From Rhynchospora pubera (taxonomy: Eukaryota; Streptophyta; Magnoliopsida; Poales; Cyperaceae), in NCBI GenBank assembly GCA_028095005.1, contig CM051463.1:65448251-65512250 (forward strand): 64,000 nucleotides of DNA, read 5' to 3'. The first letter of the stretch is position 1. Each line of letters begins with the position of its first letter. This document shows, piece after piece, positions 1 through 11,757 of this stretch. Both the position numbers and the translations under genes were made by a program. The notes under the pieces were generated by a model. The model had not been told where the DNA came from. It searched no databases and was given only the letters and a program-made list of their open reading frames with translations.

Positions 1-1824
1 GGAAACGTTCCATTCTTTAAGGTCTCTTTTCACCGCTTCTTTCCATGTCAATTTGGTCTCCCTCTCCCCCTTCGTGTGTTTTCGAAATGATTAAGAATTC
101 TGCTACGTACCGGTGCCTCTGGAGGTCTACGTTGGATATGTCCAAACCATCTCAAACGATGTTGGGCCAGCTTCTCCTCTATCGGTGCTACTCCAACCAC
201 AACCATATCCCGTATGTCATCATTTTTAATCTGATCTTCCCTCGTGTGACCGCAGATCCACCGCAGCATACGCATCTCAGCTACACTCATCTTCTGGACA
301 TGTCATCTTTTAGTATCCCAACATTCTGCGCCATACAACATCGCAGGTCTAATCGTTGTCCTGTAAAACTTGCCTTTTAGATCTGCGGGACTGTCTTATC
401 ACATAGGACGCCTGATGCTTGCCGCCATTTCACCCACCCTGCTCTTATCCTGTGACTAACATCTTCATCTATCTCGCCATCGCTCTGCGGAACCGACCCT
501 AAATATCGAAAGGTGTCTTTCATAGGTACTACCTGACCATCTAAATAGACAGCTCCATCTACTGGTCGTATTTCACTAAACTCACACCTCATATACACCT
601 TTGGACTCTAGAGTTTGTCTCACAACTCCAATTTTCTATCGACCCCCGTCCTACTCTCATCGACTAACACCACATCATCGACAAAGAGCATACAATAAGG
701 AATCTCTCCCTATATATCCTTCGTGATCTCATCCATCACTAAGGCAAAAATATACGGGCTCAAAGCTGATCCCTGATGTAGTCCTATTTTAATAGGAAAG
801 TCACTAGTCACGCTATCACATGTCCTGATGCAAGTAACAGCACCTTCATACATGATGAGGGTAACATACTTCGTGGGGACTTTCTTCTTTTCTAGTGCCC
901 ACCACATAACTTTCCTTGGTACTTTGTCGTATGCTTTCTCCAAATCAATGAAAACCATATGTAGATCCTTTTTTCGCTCACGATATCTCTTCATCAATTG
1001 CCTTATTAGGAAGATGGCCTCCATGGTCGACCTCCCAGGCATAAAACCAAATTAGTTTTTCGAAACGTTTGTCATCCGTCTCAAGCGATGCTCTATCACT
1101 CTCTCCCAAATCTTCATTGTATGACTCATGAGCTTAATCCCTCTCTAGTTTGTACAGCTTTGAGCATCCCCTTTATTCTTAAAGATTGGTACTAGAGTGC
1201 TTTTCCTCCACGCATCTGGCATCCTATTTGATCGGAAAATGCTATTGAATAGTTTGGTTAACCAAACTACAACCACATCTCTGAGGCATCTCCATACTTC
1301 GATTGGTATGTTATCAGGTCCTAGAGCCTTACCTAATTTCATTCTTTTTAAGGCTTCTTTCACCTTGGACTCTTGGATTCTCCTAACAAAACGTCTATTG
1401 GAGTCATCAAAAGAGTCGTTCAGCACAATTCCTAAGTCATCAACCTCTTCATTGAATAACTTGTCGAAGTAATCCCTCCACCTATTCTTGATCTCGTCGT
1501 CCTTCACTAAAAGCCTATCAGTCTTGTCCTTGATGCACTTCAATTGGTTTAAGTCGCTCGTCTTCCTATCTCGAAGCTTGGCTATCTTATACACGTCCTT
1601 CTCGCCCTCCTTCGCACTCACCTTCTGGTATAGATCCTCATAAGCCCGACCTCTTGCTTCGCTCACAGCTTTCTTTGCATTCTTCTTGGCCAATTTGTAC
1701 TTCTGCGAAAAATTGAATAAATTGTTTAGTATAGCTCGGTCCCAAGCCCAAGTAAAATGAGGAGGGTTGTGATAGGCTAGGCGAGCCGACGTAAAAAATC
1801 CAGTCATCTCTATGAAAATGAAAC
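1..1824 (-). pseudogene. Decayed RTE/LINE-type non-LTR retrotransposon (reverse transcriptase)
   Basis: Read on the minus strand, 1710 down to 1 encodes a plant LINE-type reverse transcriptase. The recognisable blocks, in order, are a KKAVSEARG linker, LGKALGPDNIPIEVW, FGFMPGRSTMEAIF, FIDLEKAYDKVPR, the LHQGSALSPY block, the FVDD catalytic motif (near 690), a KYLGSV-like block, and the C-terminal EMRMLRW and LRWFGH blocks. The frame is broken by in-frame stops near 1145, 1052 and 713, by a frameshift near 380, and by another near the left edge, so the copy is dead. The endonuclease half is missing: the element is truncated at its 5' side where satellite DNA begins at about 1825. Its 3' end lies outside the window, since coding similarity continues to base 1. 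No target duplication can be seen. Confidence 0.9.
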
Positions 1825-4800
1825 CCAATTATTTTTTGAATAAATTACATATGAATAATATTGTAGACAATAAAAAGAGTTTAAATGTAGATTATTGTGA
1901 TCAAATGTCTTACAATGAATCTAGAAACGATTGAAATGGTCAAATGATTCTCAAAATTGCATTATCTGCACTTTATATACGTAATTACCATGTATAATTC
2001 AATGTTCTTGAATAAATAACATCTGAATTATATTGTAGACAATGAAAGAATTTTAAATGTAGATTATTGTGATCAAATTACTTAGAATGAATTCAGAAAC
2101 GATTGAAATGTTCAAATGATGCTCAGAATTGCATTATCTACACTTTATATGCGTAATAACCATTTACATTCGAATCTTTTTAAATAAATAATATATGAAT
2201 CATGTTCTAGACAATAAAAAGAGTTTAAATGTAGATTATTGTAATCAAATGACTTAGAATGAATCCAGAAATGATTGAAATGCTCAAATTATGTTCAGAA
2301 TTGCATTATGTGCATTTTATATGCGTAATTACCATGTATAATCAAATCTTTTTGAATAAATAACTTATAAATCATATTGTAAAACATAAAAGAGAGTTTA
2401 AATGTATATTATTGTAATCAAATGACTTAGAATGAATCCAGAAAAGACTTAAATGCTCAAATGATGCCCAGAATTGCATTATCTGCATTTTATATGCGTA
2501 ATTACAATGTATAATAAAATCTTTTCGAATAAATTACATATGAATCATATCCTAGACAAGAAAAATAATTTAAATGTAGATTATTGTTATCAAATGACGT
2601 AGAATGAATCCAGAAACTACTGAAATGTCCAAATGTTGCTAAGAATTGCGTTATTAGCACTTCATATTCGTAATTACCATGCATAATCTAATCTTTTTGA
2701 AAAAAAATTACATATGAATAATATTATAGACACTAAGATGGTATAAATGAGATTATTGTGTGATCAAATGTCTTAGTATGAATCCAGAAACGATTGAGAT
2801 GCTCAATGATCCTCATAATTGCATTTTCTGCATGTTATATACGTAATTACCATGTATAATCCAATATTTTTTAATAAATAAAATATGAATCATATTCTAG
2901 GCAATAAAAAGAGTTTAAATTGAGATTATTATGATCAAATGACTTAGAATGAATCGAAAAATGACTGAAATGCTCAAATGATACTCATAATTGCATTATT
3001 TGCAATTTATATGTGTAATTGCCATGTATAATCCAATCTTTTTGAATAAATAACATATGAAACATATTTCATACAATAATAAAGAGTTTAAATATAGATT
3101 ATTGTGATCAAATGACTTAGAATGAATCCAAAAACGACTGAAATGCTCAACTGATTCTCAGAATTGTATTATTTGCATTTTATATGCGTAATTACCATGT
3201 ATAATCCAATCGTTTTGAATAAATCACATATAAATCATATTCTAGGCAATATAAAGAGTTTAAATGGATATTATTATCAAAAGACTTAGAATGAATCAAG
3301 AAAAGATTGAAATGCTCAAATGATGCTCAGAATTGCATTATGCACTTTATATTCATATTACCATGTATAATCCAATCTTTTTGAATAACTTACATATGAA
3401 TCATATTCTATAAAACAAAAGAGAGTTTAAATGTATATTATTGTGATCAAATGACTTATAATGAATCCAAAAATGACTGAAATATTCAAATGATGCACAA
3501 AATTGCATTATTTGCACTTTATATGCGGAATTGCCATTTATAATCTAATCTTTTTGAATAAATCACATATGAATTATATTCTAGACAATAAAATGAGTTT
3601 AAATGAAGATTATTATCTCCAAATGACTTAGAAAGAATCGAGAAATGACAGAAATGCTCAAATGTTGCTCAGAATTACATTATCGTCACTTTATATGCGT
3701 AATCACTTTATATGTATAATCCAATCATTTCGAATAAATAGCATATAAATCATATTCTAGACTATAAAAAGAGTTTAAATGTAGATTATTGTGATCAAAT
3801 AAATTAGAATGAATACGGAAACGATTGAAATCCTCAAATGATGCTCAGAATTTCTTTATTTGCACTTTATATGTGTGATTATCGTGTATAATCCAATCTT
3901 TTTTAATAAATTACATATGAATAATATTCTAGACAATAAAAAGCTTTTAAATGTAGATTATTGTGATCAAATGTCATAGAATGAATCCATAAACAATTGA
4001 AATTCTCAAATGATGCTCAGAATTGAATTATCTACATTTTATATGCGTAATTACCAAGTATAAAAAATAGTTTTGAATAAATAACTTATGAATCATATTC
4101 TCGACAATAAAAAGAGTGTAAGCGTAGATTATTTTGAACAAATTACATAGAATGAATCCAGAAACAATTAAAATGCTCAAATGATGTCATAATTGCATTA
4201 TCTGCGCTTTATATGAGTAATAACCATTTATAATCGAATCTTTTTGAATAAATTACATATGAATGATATACTAGACAATGAAAATAATATAAATGTAGAT
4301 TATTGTGATCAAATGACTTAGAATGAATCCAGAAATGATTGAAATGCTCAAATTATACTTATAATTACATTATATGCACTTTATATTTGTAATTACCATG
4401 TATAATCAAATATTTTTGAATAAATAACATATGAATCGTATTATAGACAATTTTAATAGTTTAAATGTAGATTATCATGATCAAATGACTTAGAATGAAA
4501 TTCAGAAACGATTGAAATGCTCAAATGATGCTCAGAATTGCATTATCTGCACTTTATATGCGTAATTACCTTATATAATACAATCTTTTTGAATAAATTA
4601 CATATACATAATATTATAAACAATAAAAATAGTTTAAATGTATATTATTGTGATCAAATGACGTTGAATGAATCTAGAAACATCGAAAATGCTTAAATGA
4701 TTCTCATAATTGTATTATATGCACTTTATGTGCTTAATTACCATTATAAACAAATCTTTTTGAATAAATTACATATAAATCATGCTATAAACAATAAAGA

Positions 4801-7094
4801 GAGTTTAAATGTATTTAATTGTGATCAAATGACTTAGAATGAATCCAGAAACAACTGAAATGCTCAAATGATGCTCTGTATTGCATTATCTGCACTTTAC
4901 ATGCGTCATTACAATGTATCCAATGTTTTTTAAGAAATAACATATGAATCAAATTCTAGACAAAAAAAAGAGTTTAAATTTAAATTATTGTGATCAAATG
5001 ACTTAGAATGAATCCAGCAACTACTGAAATGCTTAAATTTTGCTAAGAATTGCATTATTTGCACTTTATATTCATAATTACCATGCATAATCCAATCTTT
5101 TTAAATAAATTACATATAAATCATATTCTAAACAAATAAAAAAAAGTTTAAATGTATCTTATTGTGATCAAATGACTTAGAATTAATCCAAAAATGATTG
5201 AAAAGCTCAAGTGTTGCTCAGGATTGCATTTGCACTTTATATGCGTAATTACCATGTATAATCCGATCTATTTGAATAATTGACATATGAATCATATTCT
5301 AAACAATACAAAGGGTTTAAATGTATAACCCTATCTAGAAACGATTGAAAAGCTCAAGTGTTGCTCAGGATTGCATTATCTGCAATTTATATGGGTAATT
5401 ACCACGTATAACCCTATCTTTATGAATAAATAACATATGAATCATATTCTAGACATAAAAAGAATTTAAATGTAGATTATTATGATCAAATGACTTAGAA
5501 TGGATCTAGAAACGATTGAAAAGCTCAAGTGCTGCTCAGGATTGCGTTATCTGCAATTTCTATGGGTAACTACCATGTATAACCCTATCTTTATGAATAA
5601 ATAACATATGAATCATATTCTAGACATAAAAAGAATTTAATGTAGATTATTATGATCAAATGACTTAGAATGGATCTAGAAACGATTAAAAAGCTCAAGT
5701 GTTGCTCAGGATTGCATTATCTGCAATTTCTATGGGTAATTACCATGTATAACCCTATCTTTATGAATAAATAACATATGAATCATATTCTAGACATAAA
5801 AAGAATTTAAATGTAGATTATTATGATCAAATGACTTAGAATGGATCTAGAAATGATTAAAAAGCTCAAGTGTTGCTCAGGATTGCATTATCTGCAATTT
5901 ATATGGGTAATTACCATGTATAACCCATCTTTTTGAATAAATAACATACGAATCATATTCTAGATATAAAAAGAATTTAAATGTAGATTATTATGATCAA
6001 ATGACTTAGAATGAATCTTGAAACGATTGAAAAGTGTTGCTCACGATTGCATTTGCACTTTATATGAGTAATTACCATGTTTAATCCGATCTATTTGAAT
6101 AATTTACATATGAATCATATTCTAAACAATATAAAGAGTTTAAATGTAGATTACTGTGATTAAATGACATAGATTGGATCCAGACACGATTGAAAAGCTC
6201 AAGTGTTGCTCATGATTGCATTTGCATTTTATTTGCGTAATTACCATGTATAATCTGACCTTTTTAAATAAATATCACATGAATCATATTCTAGACAATA
6301 AAAAGATTTTAAATGTAGATTATTGTGATCAAAAGTCTTAGAATGAATCCATCAACGATTGAAATACTCAAAAGATGCTTAGAATTGCATTATCTACACT
6401 TTATATGCGTAATTACTATTTATAATTCAATCTTTTCGAATAATTAACATATGAATCATATTCTTGATAATAAAAAGAATTTAAATGTAGATTATTATGA
6501 TCATATTACTTAGAACGAATCCAGATACGATTGAAATTCTCAAATGATGCTCAGAATTGCATTATCTGCACTTTATATACATAATTACCCTGTATAATCC
6601 AATCTTTTTGAATAAATAACATATTAATCATATTCTAGACAACAACAAGAATTTAAATGTAGATTATTTTTATCAAATAACTTAGAATGAATCCATAAAT
6701 GATTGAAATGCTCAAATGATGCTCAAAATTGTTTTATCTGCACGTTATATACGTAGTTACCATGTATCCAATCTTTTTATACAAAGGACATGTGAAACTT
6801 CTTCTAGGCACTAAAAAGACTTTAATAGATTATTGTTGTCAAATGACTTATAATTACCATGTATAATCCAATCTTAGAATTGCATTATCTACACGTTATA
6901 TACATAATTACCATGTATAATCTAATCTTTTTGAATGAAGGACATGTGAAACATATTCTAGGAAATAAAAAGAATTTAAATATAGATTGAAATGCTCAAA
7001 TGATGCTCAGAATTGCGTTATATGCACTTTATATTCGTAATTACCCTGTATAATCTAATCTTTTTTTAATAAATAACATATGAATCATATTCTA
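1825..7094. repeat. AT-rich tandem satellite array, ~172-bp monomer (left block)
   Basis: The phrase GAATAAATAACATATGAATC recurs every 170-173 bases; measured starts are 2010, 2182, 2354, 2527 and 2699. Each monomer then carries ATTCTAGACAATAAAAAG, TTTAAATGTAGATTATTGTG, ATCAAATGACTTAGAATGAA, and a block ending in ACTTTATATGCGTAATTACC. There are about 30 copies, all in the same orientation, with diffuse point changes and small indels. No coding potential is present. The monomer length is in the range usual for plant centromeric or heterochromatic satellites, but nothing here proves a centromeric role. Around 6770-7060 the monomers are shuffled and truncated. Confidence 0.95.
5290..6050. repeat. 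Homogenised sub-array of near-identical satellite monomers
   Basis: Four consecutive monomers share diagnostic variants absent from most of the array: AAGCTCAAGTGTTGCTCAGG, ATTTATATGGGTAATTACC or its near copies, and TATAACCCTATCTTTATG, with a spacing of 170-171 bases (starts 5424, 5595, 5765, 5935). They resemble one another far more than neighbouring monomers do. This is the expected signature of recent local amplification by unequal exchange. Confidence 0.75.
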
Positions 7095-7489
7095 TTTGGA
7101 ATCCCATCAATTATACGTCTATCAAAAAATTCAGTGAATTTACTTAATCTTCTTATACCGAATGTAAAAACTTTCGTATAAAAAATGTCTATACAACCAT
7201 GATTATATGACCAATTATATATTGGATTTTGTATTTGATCTAAGAAATGTCTTTTAACACCATTTTTGAAATATGCATTAATAAGATAGAAATTCGAGAA
7301 AAAGGAATTTCTAGATCCATAAAAAAAAGGATGCTATGCATAATCCGTAAGTTGCTATACTTACTGAAATGAGTGCATTTTGAAAGAATTCATATGAATT
7401 CACACATTGGTTTGAACTTTCAATAAAAGAGTTTTTTGATAAATTTAACCGTTTTGATAATAGATCATGATCTATTCCTCTTTCATTTT
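7095..7489 (-). pseudogene. ndhF: Plastid-derived insert: fragment of ndhF (NUPT) inside the satellite
   Basis: On the minus strand this stretch encodes the C-terminal part of plastid NADH dehydrogenase-like subunit 5. Readable phrases include SYEFFQNALISVSIATYG, LINAYFKNGVKRHFLDQ, NPIYNWSYN, FGIRRLSKFTEFFDRR and IIDGIP, in the order and spacing of ndhF. It is not functional: a run of eight T on the coding strand (RC of 7321-7328) shifts the frame by one base, and only the gene's 3' part is present. Satellite sequence stops at ATTCTA and resumes at GACAAC, the two halves of the monomer phrase ATTCTAGACAA, so the insert splits one monomer with almost no loss of target. This is nuclear DNA that received a plastid fragment, not a plastid contig. 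Confidence 0.88.
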
Positions 7490-10400
7490 GACAACAAGAA
7501 GAGGTTAAATGTAGGTTATTTATATCAAATGAATTAGAATGAATCCATAAACAATTGAAATGCTCAAATGATGCTCAGAATTGTATTATCTGCACTTTAT
7601 ATTAGTAATTACCATGTATAATCCAATCTATTCGAATAAAAAACATATGAAACGTCTTCTAGTCAATAAAAAGAGTTTAACTTTAGATTATTGTGATCAA
7701 ATGACTGACAATGCATCCAAAAATGATTGAAACACTCAAATGATGGTCAGAACTGCATTATCTGCACTTTATATGCGTAATTACCATGTATAATTCAGTC
7801 TTTTTTAATAAATTACATATGCATCATATTCTAGACAACAAAAAGAGTTGAAATTTATATTATTGTGATTAAATGTTTTAGAATGAATCCATTAACGATT
7901 GAAATGCTCAAATGATGCTCAAAATTGCATTATCTGCACTTTATATGCGTAATTACCATGTATAATTCAATCTTTTTTAATAAATTACATATGCATCATA
8001 TTCTAGACAACAAAAAGAATTGAAATTTAGATTATTGTGATTAAATGTTTTAGAATGAATTCATTAACGATTGAAATGCTCAAAATTGCATTATCTGCTT
8101 TTTATATACGTAATTACCATGTATAACCCAATGTTCTTGAATAAATAACATATGAATCATATTCTAGACAACAAAAAGAGTTTAAATGTAAATTATTGTG
8201 ACAAAATGACTTACAATGAATCCAGAAATGATTGAAATACTCAAATGATGGTCAGAACTGCATATCTGCACTTTATATGCTTAATTACCATGTATAATCC
8301 AGTCTTTTTGAATAAATTACATATGCATCATATTCTCGCCAACAAAACAGGTTGAAATTTAGATAATTGTGATTAAATGTTTTAGAATGAATCCATTAAC
8401 AATTAAAATGCTCAACTGATGCTTAAAATTGCATTATCTGCATTTTATATACATAATTATCATGTATAACCCAATTTTCTTGATTAAATAACATATGAAT
8501 CATATTTATTCTAGACAATAAAAAGAGTTTAAATGTAGATTATTGTGATCAAATTTCTTTGAATGAATTCAGAAACGATTGAAATGCCCAAATGATGCTC
8601 AGAATTGCCTTATTTGCACTTTATATGCGTAATTACCATTTATAATCAAATCTTTTCAAATGAATAACATATGAATCATCTTCTAGACAATAAAAAGAGT
8701 TTAAATTTATATTATTGTTATCAAATGACTTAGAATTAATCCATAAACGATATAAATGCTCAAATGATGCTCAGAATTGTGTTATTTGCACTTTATATAC
8801 GTAATTGTCATTTATAATCCAATTTTTTTAATAAATCACATATGAACCATAATATAGACAATAAAAATAGTATAAATGTAGATTATTATGTTCAAATAAC
8901 TTAGAAAGAATCGAGAAACGACTGAAATGCTCAAATGATGCTCAGAATTGCATTATTGTCACTTTATATGCGTAATTACCATGTATAATCAAATTTTTTT
9001 GAATAAATTACATATCAATCATATTCTAGACAAAAAAAGAGTTTAAATGTAGATTATTGTTATCAAATGACCTAGAATTAATCCATAAATGATTGAAATG
9101 CTCAAATGATGCGCAGAATTGTGTTATTTGCACTTTATATGCTTAATTGCCATGTATAATCCAATATTTTTGAATAAATCACATATGAATAATATTATAG
9201 ACAATAAAAAGAGTATAAATGTAGATTAATATGTTCAAATGACTTAGAAAGAATCAAGAAGTGACTGAAATGCTCAAATGATGCTCAGAATTGCATTATT
9301 GTCACTCTATATGTATAATTACCATGTATAATCCAATCTTTTCGAATAAATAACATATGAATCATAATCTAGACTATAAAAAGAGTTTAAATGTAGATTA
9401 TTGTGATCTGATTACTTAGAACGAATCCAGAAACGATTGAAATTCTCAAATGATATTCAGAATTGCATTATTTAAAATTTATATGCGTAATTACCATATA
9501 TAAACCATTTTTTTAGAATAAGTAACCTATGAGTCACATTCTAGATAACAAAAAAGAGTTTAAATGTAGATTATTGTGATCATATGGCTTGGAACGAATC
9601 CAAAAACGATCGAAATGCTCAAATGATTATCAGAATTGCATTATTTGCACTGTATATGTGTGATTACCATATATAATCCAATCTTTCTGAATAAATTAGA
9701 TATGAATAATATTATAGACAATAAAAAGAGTTTAAATGTAGAGTATTGTGATCAAATGTCTTAGAATGAATCCAGAAACTATTGAAATGCTCAAATGATT
9801 CTCAGAATTGCATTATCTACACTTTATATACATAATTACCATGTATAATGCAATGTTCTTGAATAAATTACATATGAATGATATTGTGGACAATAAAAGA
9901 ATTTTAAATGTAGATTAGTGTGATCAAATTACTTAGAATAAATCCAGAAACGATTGAAAAGCTCAAATGATGGTCAGAGTAGCATTATCTGCACTTTATA
10001 TGTGCAATAACCATTTATAATTCGTTTCAACTAAATAACATATGAATCCTATTCTAGACAATAAAAAGAGTTTAAATGTAGATTATTGTTATAAAATGAC
10101 TTAGAATGAATCCAAAAACGAATAAAATGATCAAATGATGCTCAGAATTACATTATCTGCACATTGTATGCACAATTACCATGTATAATCCAATCTTTTT
10201 GAATAAATTTCATAAAAATCGAATTCTAAACAATAAAAAGTTTTTAAGTGTACATTATTGTGACCAAATGACTTAGAATGAATCCAGAAATGACTGAAAT
10301 GCTCAAATGATGCTCATAATTGATAATTGAATTATCTGCATTTTATATGCATACTTACCATGTTTAATCAAATATTTTTAAATAAATAATATATAATCAT

Positions 10401-11757
10401 ATTATAAACAAAAAAGAGAGTTTAAATGTATATTATTGTGGTCAAATGACTTAGAATTAATCCAGAATAGACTGTAATGCTCAAATGATGCTCGAAGTGC
10501 ATGATCTGCATTTTATATGCGTAATTACCATGTATAATCCAATCTTTTTGAATAAATTACATATGAATCATATTCTAGACAAAAAAAGAGTTTAAATGTA
10601 GATTATTGTTATCAAATGACTTAGAATTAATCCAGAAACTACTAAAATGCTCAAATATTGCTCAGAATTGCATTCATTATTCACTTTATATTCGTAATTA
10701 CCTTGCATAATCCAATCTTTTTGAATAAATAACATATGAATCATATTCTAGACAATAAAAAGAATTTAAATGTAGATTATTGTGATCATATTACTTAGAA
10801 CGAATCCAGATATGATTGAAATTCTCAAATGATTCTCATAATTGCATTATCTGCAATTTATATGGATAATTATCATGTATAATCCTATCTTTTTGGATAA
10901 ATAAAATATGAATCATATTCTAGACAATAAAAAGATATTAAATATAGATTAGTGTGATCAAATGTCTTTGAATGAATCCATTAATGATTGAAATGCTCAA
11001 ATGACGCTCAGAATTGCAAGATCTGCATTTTATATGGGTAATTAACATTTCTAATCCAACCTTTTTGAATAAATAAAATCTGAATCATATTCTAGACAAT
11101 AAAAAGAGTTTAAATGTAGAATGTTGTGATCAAATGATTTAGAATGAATCCATAAACGAATGAAAAGCTCAAATGATGCTCAGAACTGCATCAGCACTTT
11201 ATATGCGTAATTACCATGTATAATTCAGTCTTTTTGAATAAATTACATATGCATCATATTCTAGAAACAAAAGATTGAAATTTATATAATTGTGATTAAA
11301 TGTTTTAGAATGAATCCATTAACGATTGAAATACTCAAATGATGCTCAAAATTGCATTATCAGCATTTTATATACGTAATTATCATGTATAACCCAATGT
11401 TCTTGATTAAATAACATATGAATCATATTTTAGACAATAAAAAGAGTTTAAATTGTTGTGATCAAATGACTTCAAATGAATCCATAAAAGATTGAAATGC
11501 TCAAATAACGCTCAAAATTGCATTATTTGCAATTTATATGGGTAATTACCATGTTTAATCCTATTTTCTTGAATAAATAACATATGAATCATATTTTAGA
11601 TAATAAAATGAGTTTAAATGTAGATTATTGTGATCAAATGTCTTAGAATGAATCTATTAACGATTGAAATGCTCAAATTATGCTCAGAATAGCATTATTT
11701 GCACTTTATATGGGTGATTACCATGTCTAATCCAATCTTTTTGAATAAATAACATAT
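7490..11757. repeat. AT-rich tandem satellite array, ~172-bp monomer (right block)
   Basis: This continues the left block with the same monomer and orientation, about 25 further copies. Several variant monomers recur at a distance. The pair starting near 8260 (AACTGCAT, CAGTCTTTTTGAATAAATTA, TGCATCATATTCT, then ATTAAATGTTTTAGAATGAA) reappears near 11185. The variant with CAATGTTCTTGAATAAAT occurs near 2000 and again near 9850. This points to duplication of multi-monomer segments. The array ends abruptly at about 11757 (AACATATT), followed by unrelated sequence. Confidence 0.95.

Noticed and set aside
7095..7489. Functional plastid-type gene or plastid contig
   Set aside because: Only a frameshifted 3' part of ndhF is present and satellite lies on both sides.
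1825..11757. CRISPR-like regular repeat array
   Set aside because: The entire ~172-bp unit repeats with drift; there are no unique spacers, and the setting is plant nuclear DNA.
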